Below are positions 23,290 through 33,942 of a stretch of DNA of 64,000 nucleotides, piece by piece. Numbering within the stretch: the first letter of the stretch is position 1; each line of letters begins with the position of its first letter. Source of the stretch: Naematelia aurantialba (Eukaryota; Basidiomycota; Tremellomycetes; Tremellales; Naemateliaceae); assembly GCA_021527695.1 (NCBI GenBank), contig JAKFAO010000010.1, positions 930,001-994,000 on the forward strand, given 5' to 3'. The notes below the pieces were generated by a model. The model was not told the origin of the DNA and searched no databases. It saw only the letters and a list, made by a program, of their open reading frames with translations. The translations under genes were made by a program, and so were the position numbers.

Positions 23290-24636
23290 TCAAGATCTGC
23301 CACTCATCGAAGACCATAGATAAGAGGCCAAGAGAAGACCTGCGCCTGTGCAGACCTCTCCAATTGTAGGAGCACCTGTCGGAGTGACGCCAGAATCCGT
23401 AGTGGATCTAGGACGTGTCTCCTCGGGATGCTGCCCGACTGTAATGCCAACCGTGTCCGTATTGACGCCAGCATCCCTGGTGACCTTCGTTTCAGTGTTG
23501 ACCCCAGTGTCCCGCATGACCCTGCTGACGGTTATGACTCCAATATCTCTAGTGCCACCAGTATTCGGATGGAACCCGTTCTCCGCAGTGGCGGCATCAG
23601 CAGTAGTGACTCCATGAGCGACAGGGACTCCATCAGTCGTAGTGACAATACCAGGCGCAGTTACCGGATCAACAGTAAGATCCTCCGCTCCTGCATCCAC
23701 TCCAAGATTTGTACTGACGGAGGCACCGTCCTGTGCTCGCTTGCGCAGAATGCCTTCCAGCCTTCGCAGCCGAACCCAGATGCCCGGGTCGAGCTGTTTA
23801 GGCATCTCACCCAGACGCCTCCTAGATTGGCTACGATGCCTCCATTCCCTAGAAACCTCTTGCTTGTACCAAGCCTCTTCAGGCTCGTCTTGCCAGCCTA
23901 CGCCGAGCGGAAACAGGTAGAATGCTATCCGAGCGGAGTCCATCGGTTGCTGCCCGTCTTGGGACAGGAGCGGTGCCCAGATGTCGCACCACCTACGAGG
24001 CCAATCTTGATCGCTCCCCCAGCGAGAGAGTAGCATCACCACAGAATATTCCCTGAGCACCTTCTCTTCTTCGCTTCCCGTCTGAGCTCGCAGAGTGGTC
24101 CGGGTCAGTTCTACCACCTTCTCTTGCAATTTGAGCAAGTTCTGGTCGTCCAACACAGTCGCGACCCTCTCCGTTTGCGCAATCTGCCATGGAGTATCGG
24201 GGGGTCTCGCCGTAAGTGGTCCGATAGCAGATACCAACTCGCTCTCGATACCCGAAGCGATCGCCGTCAGTCGCTCTTGAACTCTGGGGAAGCTTCTAGA
24301 GATGTCAGGATGTATGTGAACCCGTGTTATAAGAGAGCAGCAGGTTCTGTTGAATGCCAGCCCCGAGTTAAAGCTCACAGGCACTGGCTGTTCTTCGAAA
24401 CCGATTGAGAGGACGTATACATATCCGCCCCCGACGGTGCCATATGTGTTTGGGTATGTGTAAGGATTTCTCTCCAGACTGGTATGCAGACCGAATGTTG
24501 GAGAGTTGGCAGTCATAGTGAAGCGCCAGGAAGTTAGTACCGACTCGACAGAGCTTTGTTGGACAAATGCAGGTTTTACGGCTGCTGGACCTCTGGTCTT
24601 CTCAGCTCGCGTTGTCTTTGGGAAAACCGCCACCAC
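23290..24636 (-). CDS. Unrecognised intronless protein, orphan family member 1 (448 aa)
   Basis: Uninterrupted 448-codon frame on the minus strand. I do not recognise a family. The first 300 residues look globular: LTSWRFTMTANSPTFGLHTS, a beta-like YVYVLSIGF, then a predicted helix FPRVQERLTAIASGIESELV, and later EYSVVMLLSRW..DWPRRWCDIWAP. The last 150 residues are Thr/Val/Gly-rich with an imperfect repeat (TRDIGVITV, MRDTGVNTE, TRDAGVNTD). The end is weakly hydrophobic (GAGLLLASYLWSS). Segments align by eye with the next two ORFs upstream, which suggests local duplication. It lacks introns, unlike nearly every other gene here. It could also be an unusually long chance frame, but the shared pattern argues against that. 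Confidence 0.6.
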   Translation of the reverse strand: MVAVFPKTTRAEKTRGPAAVKPAFVQQSSVESVLTSWRFTMTANSPTFGLHTSLERNPYTYPNTYGTVGGGYVYVLSIGFEEQPVPVSFNSGLAFNRTCCSLITRVHIHPDISRSFPRVQERLTAIASGIESELVSAIGPLTARPPDTPWQIAQTERVATVLDDQNLLKLQEKVVELTRTTLRAQTGSEEEKVLREYSVVMLLSRWGSDQDWPRRWCDIWAPLLSQDGQQPMDSARIAFYLFPLGVGWQDEPEEAWYKQEVSREWRHRSQSRRRLGEMPKQLDPGIWVRLRRLEGILRKRAQDGASVSTNLGVDAGAEDLTVDPVTAPGIVTTTDGVPVAHGVTTADAATAENGFHPNTGGTRDIGVITVSRVMRDTGVNTETKVTRDAGVNTDTVGITVGQHPEETRPRSTTDSGVTPTGAPTIGEVCTGAGLLLASYLWSSMSGRS

Positions 24637-25234
24637 GACTGTGAAACGTAAGAGGTGCCTTCCATGCCTTTACGTCCTTGCATGTCGGAGAAGAAGGAGC
24701 AGGGTCTGAGGATTATGCGCTCTTTGTATCGACCTCCTGGGAAGAGCGTCAAGTCTTTATGTCGTCATGGCTCCAAGTGAGACTCATGGTCCGCGTTCCC
24801 TAGGGCCTCCTTTGAGACGACTTCCAAGAGCGTACCGGCCTTCTCACGGTGAGCAAATCAGTAACGACGTCTGGTGGCGACAGAGTTGGGTGGCGAGGTC
24901 GAGGACAGCAGAACATATGTACATGGCGCTCAATCAGCAGGCAAGGTGCATGATGGGAAGTCATCGAATGCTTTAAGCGTCTCAACGAACCAAGCTTGCG
25001 ATTCCTTACCTATAGCCTGAGGTACTTGCATGGCACGAGACTCTTCCACTGGATGCTCCTCTTAAGCTCCGGCGAAATGCATCGTCGTGAGGTTAGTTGA
25101 CGAAACTGCGCCGTCAAAGGGAAGTTCTAAACGAGGCAAAAGGTGGCAAGATGCCTGGTAGTTTCAGTATGCATGGAAGAAGTAGCCAGTGACAACTTTA
25201 CTGAGCGTGAAGAATGTGCACTCTCACACCCTTG
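24637..25234. other. Spacer between orphans 1 and 2
   Basis: About 600 bp upstream of orphan 1 and downstream of orphan 2. Short open frames only; nothing recognised. Confidence 0.35.
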
Positions 25235-26272
25235 CTACAGGAACTCGCTAGTCGTGGCCGCTGAAGGATCAAGGCTGACTTCCGCCTCTGGTCGCGTGAC
25301 TATCTCGCCCAGGAGCGTTGGTTGCCTTTGCATCGGCTTGATCGCATAGTGGCTCTCAAGTGCCGACAATGCTCTCTGGGCTCGGGAAGAAAGGGAGGAC
25401 TCCGAGGTGAAACCGTACGTCTCGGCCAGCATCTCGTCCATGTTGGTGATAGTCTTCTGGGGCTGCATCACAAACGCCTTGCAGTCACTCCCGCGTTCCC
25501 CAAGGATAGGGAGTTCATGGCTCTCGCTCCAGGGAGGGTGTGCACACCTAGCCTCGTACTTCCCGTAAGCGGCCCTGGACGCGTAAATGACGGTCATCGA
25601 CTCTTCTTGGAGAATGTTTCGGATTCGCCACCTGGCGCCTTGTGACGAGGGTTCCTGGACCGCCGCAATAGTGCGCTTGAACCATGCGCCAGGCCGGCGG
25701 CGGAGAGACACATGGAAGAGCTTGCTGCTGAATGGTGGCCGAACCGCCTCTTCGAGGGCAGCCATCTCATCGTGCGCTAATTTCTGCAGGTCTGTCTGAA
25801 CATCCCGTCCGGCACTTGTCAACACCGGATTCATGAATACTTGCATTTGCAACTGGCTGTGCGTTTGGGAATGGGAACTGCGCTCGCCATCCAGGTCAAT
25901 TCCCACAGCCAGGACGTACGGTGCACCTTTTATGCTTTCTCTGAGCGTTGTATGTCCCGGCCACTCTGAAAAAGTTGGACTATATGGGTCTAAACCACAT
26001 AGACTAGTCATGATGGACGTGAGTAGTTTTCGTGGAGAGTCAAGTGGCGAGGAGCTCGAGAGTGAGAAGCGTTCTGGAGACGGCGAGTGGAACAATTCAG
26101 ATCGAGCTCGAATCGAACGTCCAGAGAGGCCTTCCATGAATGCAAGAACGTCACCTAGCGTCATCGCGCTGCAGCGCGAAAGGAATGCACGGACGGAGAA
26201 TGAACTTGTCATCAGGGTTGACAGCACCAAATCTACTGTATGTACACTCCGGCAGCTCACTGCTGGTGCCAC
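25235..26272 (-). CDS. Unrecognised intronless protein, orphan family member 2 (345 aa)
   Basis: Single open frame of 345 codons, minus strand, no family recognised. It begins with a Ser/Arg-rich part, then LLTSIMTSLCGLDPYSPTF, APYVLAVGIDLDGE, the predicted helix VQTDLQKLAHDEMAALEEAV, and NILQEESMTVIYASRA..HPPWSESH. These occur in the same order as comparable segments in orphan 1 (LTS..SPTF, YVYVLSIGFEE, VQERLTAIASGIESEL, EYSVVMLLSRW..WPRRW). I take this as evidence of shared ancestry. Start choice is uncertain because several in-frame ATGs (for example in the SAMTLGD and AFMEGL region) are possible. Confidence 0.55.
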   Translation of the reverse strand: MAPAVSCRSVHTVDLVLSTLMTSSFSVRAFLSRCSAMTLGDVLAFMEGLSGRSIRARSELFHSPSPERFSLSSSSPLDSPRKLLTSIMTSLCGLDPYSPTFSEWPGHTTLRESIKGAPYVLAVGIDLDGERSSHSQTHSQLQMQVFMNPVLTSAGRDVQTDLQKLAHDEMAALEEAVRPPFSSKLFHVSLRRRPGAWFKRTIAAVQEPSSQGARWRIRNILQEESMTVIYASRAAYGKYEARCAHPPWSESHELPILGERGSDCKAFVMQPQKTITNMDEMLAETYGFTSESSLSSRAQRALSALESHYAIKPMQRQPTLLGEIVTRPEAEVSLDPSAATTSEFL

Positions 26273-26536
26273 ATGTCCTGACCTGGATGTTCAAATCGGC
26301 TTGCAGCAGTGCCACCCACTTCCGTTGTCCTGTTTCTGTGCTCCAGTGCTGCATTAGGCATATAAACTAGAGTTCGTGAATGGTGGAAGTAGGTAACGAA
26401 ACTTAGGGAAGAGTGGTCACGGATCGTTCTTACTGCCACATTTGGCCTGCTACTCAGTCGCAGCCACAATCTCGGCAGTAAACCTCAGCAGTAATCGTCC
26501 AGTGGTGCTACTGTACATTCCTTACAAGGCATCCTC

Positions 26537-27526
26537 CTATTCGTCCCAAACCTCTCCCTGACCACCGCTCTGCTCATCTCCCTGACCACCGCTCTGCTCC
26601 TCTCCCTGATCACTCTGCTCACTTTCCACGCGCGCACTCTCGCCCTGTCGGACTAGTTTCATCTCCTGATACGCCGGACAGGTGTCGGCCGGCCGGCCTT
26701 CGTAGACCCATAACAGACTGCGCGCCCGGTGCACATCCCGCAAGCTGTCTTCCCAATCGATAATGTCATCCGTGCTAGAATCAGTATATCTCAGCGTCGT
26801 TTCGTCCAGAGCCTCCGGCGGCGCAGCAACCAACACCGCTCTGAAGGGACGTTTCTGCCGTCCGAAGTTTCCGTCGTTGAGCTGCGCCTCGGCGGCAGAG
26901 ATCGCTGCTGCCGTCAACTTCTGGATCCTGTCCGCCTGCGATAGGGCAAAGTACCCGAAGACAGGATCGCCAAGCAACTCCTTCAGTCGTTCGGTCAGCG
27001 ATAACTCGAGCCGAAGAACACTGGTCATAATCGCTTCGAATCCCGGGGCAGTCAGCGGGTCCAAAGATGGAGACAAGCTGACAGTCACCCGGAAGGCCCG
27101 GCGGCTCTCAGCGTCGATCCGTTTGGTCTCAGCCTCGGCCTCGGAGATCTCCACGTCATCGGAGAGCTCCACGTCAATAGACTGTGCGTCTTCATCAGAT
27201 GGCACGACTTGGTCAGATTGCGTATAGCCATCAGAGTACGCATTGTCTGCCGACTGTTCGCCGTCTGCGGCATCCATTTCGTCGTTAAAGCGAACCGTAC
27301 TCGGCATCTCAAGAACGACCACTGCCGCAAAAGTCGTGGACGCCTCTCTCTGCACAATCCGCGGTACCAGGCTCCCGTAAGGATTCACACGCAATTGGGA
27401 CCGGTCCATCGGTCCCAGGGCCACTATGGTCGTTGAGACCGATACTGGAGTGGATGCAGGGACAGACATGGCGCAGAGCTCAACAGAGGTCAGGAGAGTG
27501 GCGGTATTGAATGCTGAGAGTTGCAC
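26537..27526 (-). CDS. Unrecognised intronless protein, orphan family member 3 (329 aa)
   Basis: Single open frame of 329 codons, minus strand, no family recognised. Order of parts: LLTSVELCAMSVPAST, RVNPYGSL, beta-like FAAVVVLEM, then an acidic insert of about 65 residues (SDEDAQSIDVELSDDVEISE). This is followed by FRVTVSLSPSLDPLTAPGFE, helices MTSVLRLELSLTERLKEL and DRIQKLTAAAISAAEAQL, RPFRAVLVAAPPE, and a Gln/Gly/Asp-rich tail with a short repeat (DEQSGGQG twice). The layout parallels orphans 1 and 2, with the acidic insert as its own feature. A second ATG (MSVPAST) 19 codons downstream is a possible start. Confidence 0.55.
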   Translation of the reverse strand: MQLSAFNTATLLTSVELCAMSVPASTPVSVSTTIVALGPMDRSQLRVNPYGSLVPRIVQREASTTFAAVVVLEMPSTVRFNDEMDAADGEQSADNAYSDGYTQSDQVVPSDEDAQSIDVELSDDVEISEAEAETKRIDAESRRAFRVTVSLSPSLDPLTAPGFEAIMTSVLRLELSLTERLKELLGDPVFGYFALSQADRIQKLTAAAISAAEAQLNDGNFGRQKRPFRAVLVAAPPEALDETTLRYTDSSTDDIIDWEDSLRDVHRARSLLWVYEGRPADTCPAYQEMKLVRQGESARVESEQSDQGEEQSGGQGDEQSGGQGEVWDE

Positions 27527-27911
27527 GAAGGATGAATAGCATTTTAGATTGACTAGGGCATTTGGCCTTCCAGCGACAGACAGCCTTCCAGTGACAGATA
27601 GTGAGGCGACCTTTGTGACGACGAGTCGGGTGCCCGGCCCACAAACTAGCCGCCAGAAACCATTACGCCTTCTTTCGCTAAAGCTGGTCCAAGGAAAGCA
27701 AGAATTTCAGCCCATCCAGCAGAAACGATTTCACTTTAAAACTTTGCAGGTCTTCCACTGGCTCGAGAGCAAGAAATCATCTCGGGTCAAGTTGGCAATC
27801 GCCGGCATTCTACTCATGTGGGCTGAACGTCCGTTTGGATGATAGGTCAATTTGCACCAAGCGAAAGGGCAAGCGTAGGTCGCATATAACGTCCTCGAAG
27901 ATTACACCAGA
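27527..27911. other. Spacer between orphan 3 start and RTF1 end
   Basis: Upstream region of orphan 3 plus the RTF1 3' UTR. It includes a short duplication CCTTCCAGYGACAGA at 27567-27599. No gene seen. Confidence 0.35.
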
Positions 27912-30172
27912 TCAAAAATCGTCAAGGCCAATATCGATCGTTTTGGCCACGGCCGCTTGCGTCGTCTCGCCCTTCTTGAGCGAAGCCAAAGACGGCACTG
28001 CCGCTTGGGGGAGAACGACCGGAGCCGGAGTGACTTCCACGTTCGCACTGTTTTGGGTTTAGGACCGTTCGAATGATCCAATACGGGGTCACTCACGTCT
28101 TCGCTCTGATAATTGCGTCTTCGAGCTTTTTCCGTTGCAGAGACGCCGCGTGGGCCGCGGCCATCGCCTCCTTCGTCCGCCTTTTGTTGTTCTCGTTGAT
28201 CCGCTGAATCTTGGCATCGTAGTCCGAGGCATTACGAGCGGCCTCCTCGGCGTCGATCGTGACGAGCTCGCCAGTTGTAGGATCCCCGCCCAACGCAACG
28301 ATCTCGCGATTGATCCGGTCGGCCGAGTCCGAGTCGTTACGGCGAAGTGCGAGATTGCGGGATGAAATCAGGTTGCTAATCTCGATAATAGCGCGATTCC
28401 GCTGTGCAAGCGGGTTGGACTGTTTCCGAGACTCGACTTGACGATCTATCTCCGCCTGCAGAACGTCAAAACAGGTCACAGGAACACGAATCGTTACGCA
28501 GACGTACGTTGGTCATTGGCCGATCACGCAAGTCGCGGAGCTGCTCGTGCTTCTTCCGCAGCTCAGATCGCCGAGGCATCTTGACCCTGTCCGCCTGACT
28601 GGTCATAACGAAACGCTGGAATTCCGTCTGATCCCTCTATCAGCTATGCGTTGTCGGTCAACGCGGGGCACTGACCTCCTCACAGTCGCCATTTGACACA
28701 TCGGCAATCCGGAATAACCGCTTAGCGCTGCCGTACTGGCACATCAGGGCACGGTTGTCGACAACTTCCTTGCCCTTATATTCGATCTTATACCGACCAA
28801 ACTTGGTATCGGTCTCCAGACCTATGCTAGAATCAGCAAAGAAGAAAGTCGTACCAGGTGGTAAGCCGCACCAATTATCCTATGTATGCGATACTTTTGG
28901 TGGCCGTACTGGTCCTGCTCGCCTGCCATCAACCGCACATATGCACCTACGCCGTAAGTTACCAACAACGCACCATAGCAGACGACTGACCGGTGACAGT
29001 GTCTTCAAACTGGTCTTTGTACAGCATATCCACAAGCTCGTATCGACTAACCCTCGCTGCGTTCAGCTCGGACCGATCAGCTGGTTGGCTGTCCAGATCC
29101 TGCTGAGGCTCCTTATGGTGGTTTCTTGCGGGACTACGTGGGCGTTCTGGACTTGAAGAACGACGATACGACTCAAACCGGCCGACTTCGCCTTCTTCAG
29201 ACTGGTCATCCGATCCAGGAGATACACGCCGTTGCGGTCTAAGAGCCTACAGAGAGTGTAATCAGTACGGCTGAGGGCGAGAGGCCAGAAGACAATGGAT
29301 TTACTCTTCGCTGGGCACGCTCATCCTGCGTCTTTCTCCGTGTTTTCAGCACATCCATGGCCTTTGAAGCTTCCTTCGTCACGCTTGTGTGCTTCCCTGG
29401 ATTGCAATGTCAGCACTAGAATCGTACAACCCTGGAGAGAACCCACGTCGTTTTGCGCGTGGCCCGTCTTCGTCACTGGCCTCCGCGCCCATCCCAGCCA
29501 TCTTATACATAGCGTCAAGCTGCTGACTCTCGCCAAACTTTTGCATCTCCTCCAACCGTGCAGCTAGAATTGTCTCGCGCTCCATTTCAGGCAGTGCATC
29601 GAGCCTATCGCGATTCTCAGCGTCCAGTCCCTTTTCCATTTCAGACCGTGGGAGGAGGGTATAGAGTGCAAGCAGAGAGTCTAAATGCCGGCGCAGACTC
29701 ACCGGTCCCGGTCATCCTCGTCGATGTACTTCCCTTCGAGGGGGTACGGATTCCGCTGAGCCGCCGGACGAGAGCCTACAGGTACGGCAGGTACATCATC
29801 GTCGGAGCCAGAGTCGATGTCCATATCCATCTCCTCTTCGCCCTCATCCCCCAGCTCTTGTTCCGAGTCGTCCACGCTGCTCGAGTCAGCACCAGCGTTC
29901 ATGTATTGCCCCCCCTCCCCCCCTCCCCCCCCCCGCCTGCATCTACTCTGACCTCATCAACTCAGTAGGACCTCTCCTTCCACGTGGCTCATAGCTGTGT
30001 GATCAGGACATTGCGACCGTTCCTGTGTCTCGTGCCCGTAGCTGCCAAAGACGGAGACTAACTATGCAGAAGGCTTGGGCTTAGTCCGCGACGACTCTCC
30101 GCGGCGTTTCTTGGAGCGCCGCTTTGGATCATCCTCCGCTAGCCCAAGTAGCTCGTTCTCGAGATCGGACAT
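27912..30172 (-). CDS. RTF1: RNA polymerase II-associated Paf1-complex subunit Rtf1
   Basis: Multi-exon minus-strand gene starting MSDLENELLGLAEDDPKRRS and ending KTIDIGLDDF at 27912. The second exon is acidic (GDEGEEEMDMDIDSGSDDDV). The next region is helical with ERETILAARLEEMQKF and a Lys/Arg-rich stretch. The Plus3 domain begins LNAARVSRYELVDMLYKDQF and continues through EDTVTG, KYRIHRI and residues near 28700-28800. The C-terminal part has the helical segment SADRINREIVALGGDPTTG. Rtf1 joins the Paf1 complex in elongation and promotes H2B ubiquitylation. For intron 1 I place the acceptor at the AGCAG just before VDDSEQE because a poly-G exon would create a stop. The final exon (about 27912-28047) was placed by frame. 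It shares a 221-bp promoter interval with MED5. Confidence 0.9.
29908..29934 (-). repeat. Poly-G tract (G on the RTF1 strand) in intron 1
   Basis: Three G runs of 8, 7 and 10 broken by single A bases on the RTF1 transcript strand, just upstream of the acceptor. The sequence fits a G-quadruplex pattern. Confidence 0.8.
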
Positions 30173-30393
30173 GGTGGTCAGAGATCACGCCAAAATGCTC
30201 AAGGATTCAAAACGAGAAAAGTAAAGCAAGAACAGCAAAACCATTGCGTTCTCGAGGAGCGCGCTGGCCGAGGAGTCCCAGACAGTGGCCGAGTAGAGCC
30301 AGCTTGATTTCTTGATCTGTCGACTGTCGTTCCGTTTCTGTGCATTCATTCGACTTTGCATCAGAGGAGACTGTAACTCGTAGCCGACGAGGA
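30173..30393. promoter_or_regulatory. Bidirectional promoter of RTF1 and MED5
   Basis: 221 bp separate the two start codons of the divergent genes, so their promoters must overlap. I see no clear TATA box. Confidence 0.6.
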
Positions 30394-33300
30394 ATGGCGG
30401 TACAGGACCTCAGCTATGCTGAGATTGTCAATGAGGCGTACCGCCGCGCGATTCCCGCGAAGAAGGTGAGACTTCTTGCCGTCTGCTCTGTCTGTTGTCG
30501 AGTGAGGAATGCTGATCCTTCGTTCAGTTTGTCAAGCTTCTCTCAAGAGCGAATGATCAACGCGATGTAGCTGACCAACTTGCCTGTGAGTCTATCCTTG
30601 TATCCCCGATTGGGGAATCGCAGGGGCTCGGAGCTGATATGTCTGCTCCAGCCGCTCTGCTGGACCAGCTCTTCCTCCACCCTACACCGCCGACTCTCAT
30701 CCTTTCCTACCTATCCCAATGCCTATCGGACTCGGCTGGAACCCCTGTCCTCCCACCGCACATATTCTTGATCCATTTTCTATTCCGCCTCAATGACCAC
30801 CTGATCTCCTCGACCCCGACCAGCTCACTCGCCGTGATATGCAGTACACTTCTGTTCTCTCTGGCGACTTCATTGGACCCTCTCCCAGGCGAGCTGCACT
30901 ACCCCGCTTCTCTCATACCTGAGATCGGCTCATCGACCTCGGGTTCTCCACAACCGACCTTGCGCCTCGTCTTACCCCTATTACGACTGTGTTCAAACGG
31001 CCCGCCAGCCCCAATCGTCAGCCTCACAGCGAGGATCTTATCGCTCGTTCAGCCGTACCCTGCGCCTCCTTTGGATGTGGGCCTAGAGGCTGGTGGGATG
31101 TTACAAGCGCTACCCGAGGTCTTGTCGACTCCTTTGAGAGACAGCCTGGGGGGATTGATGGCGGACTTGGCGATCTCGCAGGATAGCGGCATGGGTTTAG
31201 CCCTAGATGGAATGACCGGTATGGACGACGTGATTCCAAATCACAACGACTCCTCGATGCACGGAGATTCCAACGCACAACCCATGTCACTTCCACCGCT
31301 AGATACCGACCCTTCGTCAATACCGCTATCTCAGAGTCTCGCGTTCCTTCTCGAATACTTACACGCCTCATCTCGCTGGACACGTAGTATCGACTCTCCG
31401 AGTCAGCTACTGCTTCGACTGGCACCTTATATCGCCTCGGATCCTGTGACTTTCCTCACCCAACTACTGGAGACGTCATTCCTCGCACTCTCAACGCCAG
31501 CTTCCGGTTCTCCAGCAGATATCGACAAGTGGCTCTTCTTCATCGAAGGTTTACCAGCATTATTGCAGTCATGGAAACAGCTCGGTGATCTAGAATTTCC
31601 GTATCCTGTGAGTGGTTCTTCGTCTTTAGCGTCTACTGCAGCAGGCTTATATGCGACTAGGATAAACTTCCTGCCATTCTGAGATCATTCTTCGAGAGTC
31701 AAAGTAGCCTACTAGGAGAAATCAATACCTTCATGGCGCAACACTACGACACGCTCATCGCTACTGTCGACTCGGAGGACGACACAGGTGGCTACGTGGC
31801 GCCTGATGGGTGGTTAGTTGTCCGGTTTATACCCCCGTCAAAAGTGCTGATTGTGCTCAGGTCTCTGTGTGCTTTGGAAGTGACTCTGCTGCTGCGGCTG
31901 ATCCAACTGGATTTGCTGAGTCGACAAGATGCCAAGTCGATACTGCCAGAAGTAACCATACCGATATCATCAAATGGAGAATCCCTTGTAGTAAGGTCCT
32001 GCGCAGCCAAGGGGAGTCGTGCTGATGTTTGCTCAGAATCGAGTCGCGACTGCGTCAAGGAGTCATTTGCCACCCTTGGCGCATCTCATCGTGTACACCC
32101 CTGGTGCGGCACGTGCCTTTGCGACCGAGGTTTTAGCTGTGAGTCGTTGCACCTGAAACTGATGCGTTACTCATACAATCCGCCTAGATAATCCAATCGT
32201 CAAGCTCGAATGCACCTCCTGATGACCTGTTTTCAAACCTCGCAGCATCTCCATCTTTGATCGCTTGCCTTGTGATGGTCGCGTCTCCAGCTTCATTGCT
32301 CGATTTGCTTGAAACCAACCTTCTCAATCGTCCGGACGATGTGAACACCCGAGCCGATGATCCTCAAGGAAGCTTGACCAGGTTTGGTGAAGGTGTTATG
32401 CTTGTTGAAGCAGCCGTACACGCATTTAAAGTGAGTGTGGTGCCATGTTCCCCTTATGCGTGCTTGCTCATGCCGACAGTTGCCTGTGCCACGCCTGTTG
32501 GCGGAAGGTAGGAGGGCGCGAAGTCTCGGAGACTGGGGACAGACGGAGAGGGGGTTGTTGAATGGCTGGATCAAAGCGTTGGTGAGTCGTGCGGTTTACA
32601 GGACAATCAGTAGCTGAGCATGCTTTTCCTCAGTTTGGTTCTGACGGTATCGACGATCAGACGCTCTCGTGAGTCGTGCTCGTGTTTCACGCCGAGCTAT
32701 GGTGCTAATACATCTAGTGCCACGTCTCCGCAAGACTTCTACCGTCTTGCGCCTAGCCTGATTCAACAAGCTGTGGTGGCGCGCGCAGCTGGGCAGATCG
32801 ATATCGATACCCTCCAGTCGGGGTTATCGTACTTTTCTCAAGACCTTCTCAGCTGGAGTCTGGGAGGTATAGTTGCATGGCTTTGTGAGGAGGTGGTTCG
32901 CAACGGGTCAGCAGGATGCGTACTCGCGTCGGTGCCGTACTGATGTATTCCAGACCCGTATCGGGACTGCACCTGCAAGTGCTGCAGAGACTGTTATTGG
33001 GAGATACATTCCCGGGACCCCTTTTGCGCGTCGCAGGGAACGCCGTTGCACAGCTGTTGAACCCTATGTCGGGCCTGCAAGACGTCTTTGCCAGCTCTGG
33101 CTTTGACGTGGCTGCCGTACGAGCTAAATTGCAGTCGGCTGGTCTCGACGCGGATCCGGGTGGGTATAATTTTGACGAAGAAGGGTCAAAGGGCGACTGG
33201 CTAATTGGATGGCATAGTACCGACGTTATCGTTCGCCCAGCGTATCACGAATCTTCGACTCACTATGCAGAGTATGAGACCTCCAGACTCCTCCTTACAA

Positions 33301-33942
33301 CAGTCGGGTTGGACGACTACTCTGCTGCCGGCATACGAATCGTGTGTCGCCGCCATTGGCGAGGCCGATACCCTTCAGTTGATCCTGACGGAGACTCTGT
33401 TGACTTCGTCGCTCAATGGCGACTCGGCCGACCCACTCGGCCTCCTCGCATCGATTATGACGGTGCTGGGACTAGGCAGGGGACATGCGCCTCTACTGCC
33501 CCTGCTCGTGGACGTGGCTCTCCCCGCGCTGTTTGAGGATGACTCGGCTCTCGCTGCTGTGCAGGCTCAGCTACAACCATATGCTGCCTTGACTCTGGCG
33601 AAGCTCATCAAGCAGTCGCTGCTGATTGCCAGTGATCTACACGCGGCGGCGCCGCCCATCGACAACGTGAATACGGCAGGTTCTGGGCAGATGGATATGG
33701 CAGGCGTCGTGCAGGCTCTGGTTGATGAGATGGAGTACCAACGATCCCGACCGCTTTGGGAGCCGCCAGACTTGCCGCAGGCCAAGAGGGCAAAGAAGAC
33801 GAAACGGGGTCGACATGGAGGTGCAGGCGGCGTCATGCCGATTGGGAAAGCTCAGCGGGCTGTGCTGGAGATGGTGGTGCATGCTTTGGCCGGAGACGAG
33901 ATGCTAAGAGAGAGATGGCCTGTCTTTGAGCGCCTAGCATGA
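30394..33942 (+). CDS. MED5: Mediator complex subunit 5
   Basis: Multi-exon gene beginning MAVQDLSYAEIVNEAYRRAI with IPAKKFVKLL close behind, and ending RERWPVFERLA at 33942. The product is a long, largely helical Leu-rich protein. The best diagnostic stretch is FGSDGIDDQTLSATSPQDFY, then APSLIQQAV, IDIDTLQSGLSYF and SQDLLSWSLGGIVAWLCEE, which matches my memory of the Med5/Nut1 family of the Mediator tail. Exon frames were followed through about ten introns; those around 31800-32200 were chosen by frame (LLLRLIQLDLL and HLPPLAHLIVY). A Lys-rich AKRAKKTKRG near the C terminus could be a nuclear signal. Mediator links activators to RNA polymerase II in the nucleus. The identification is by motif memory, not by search. 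Confidence 0.75.
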
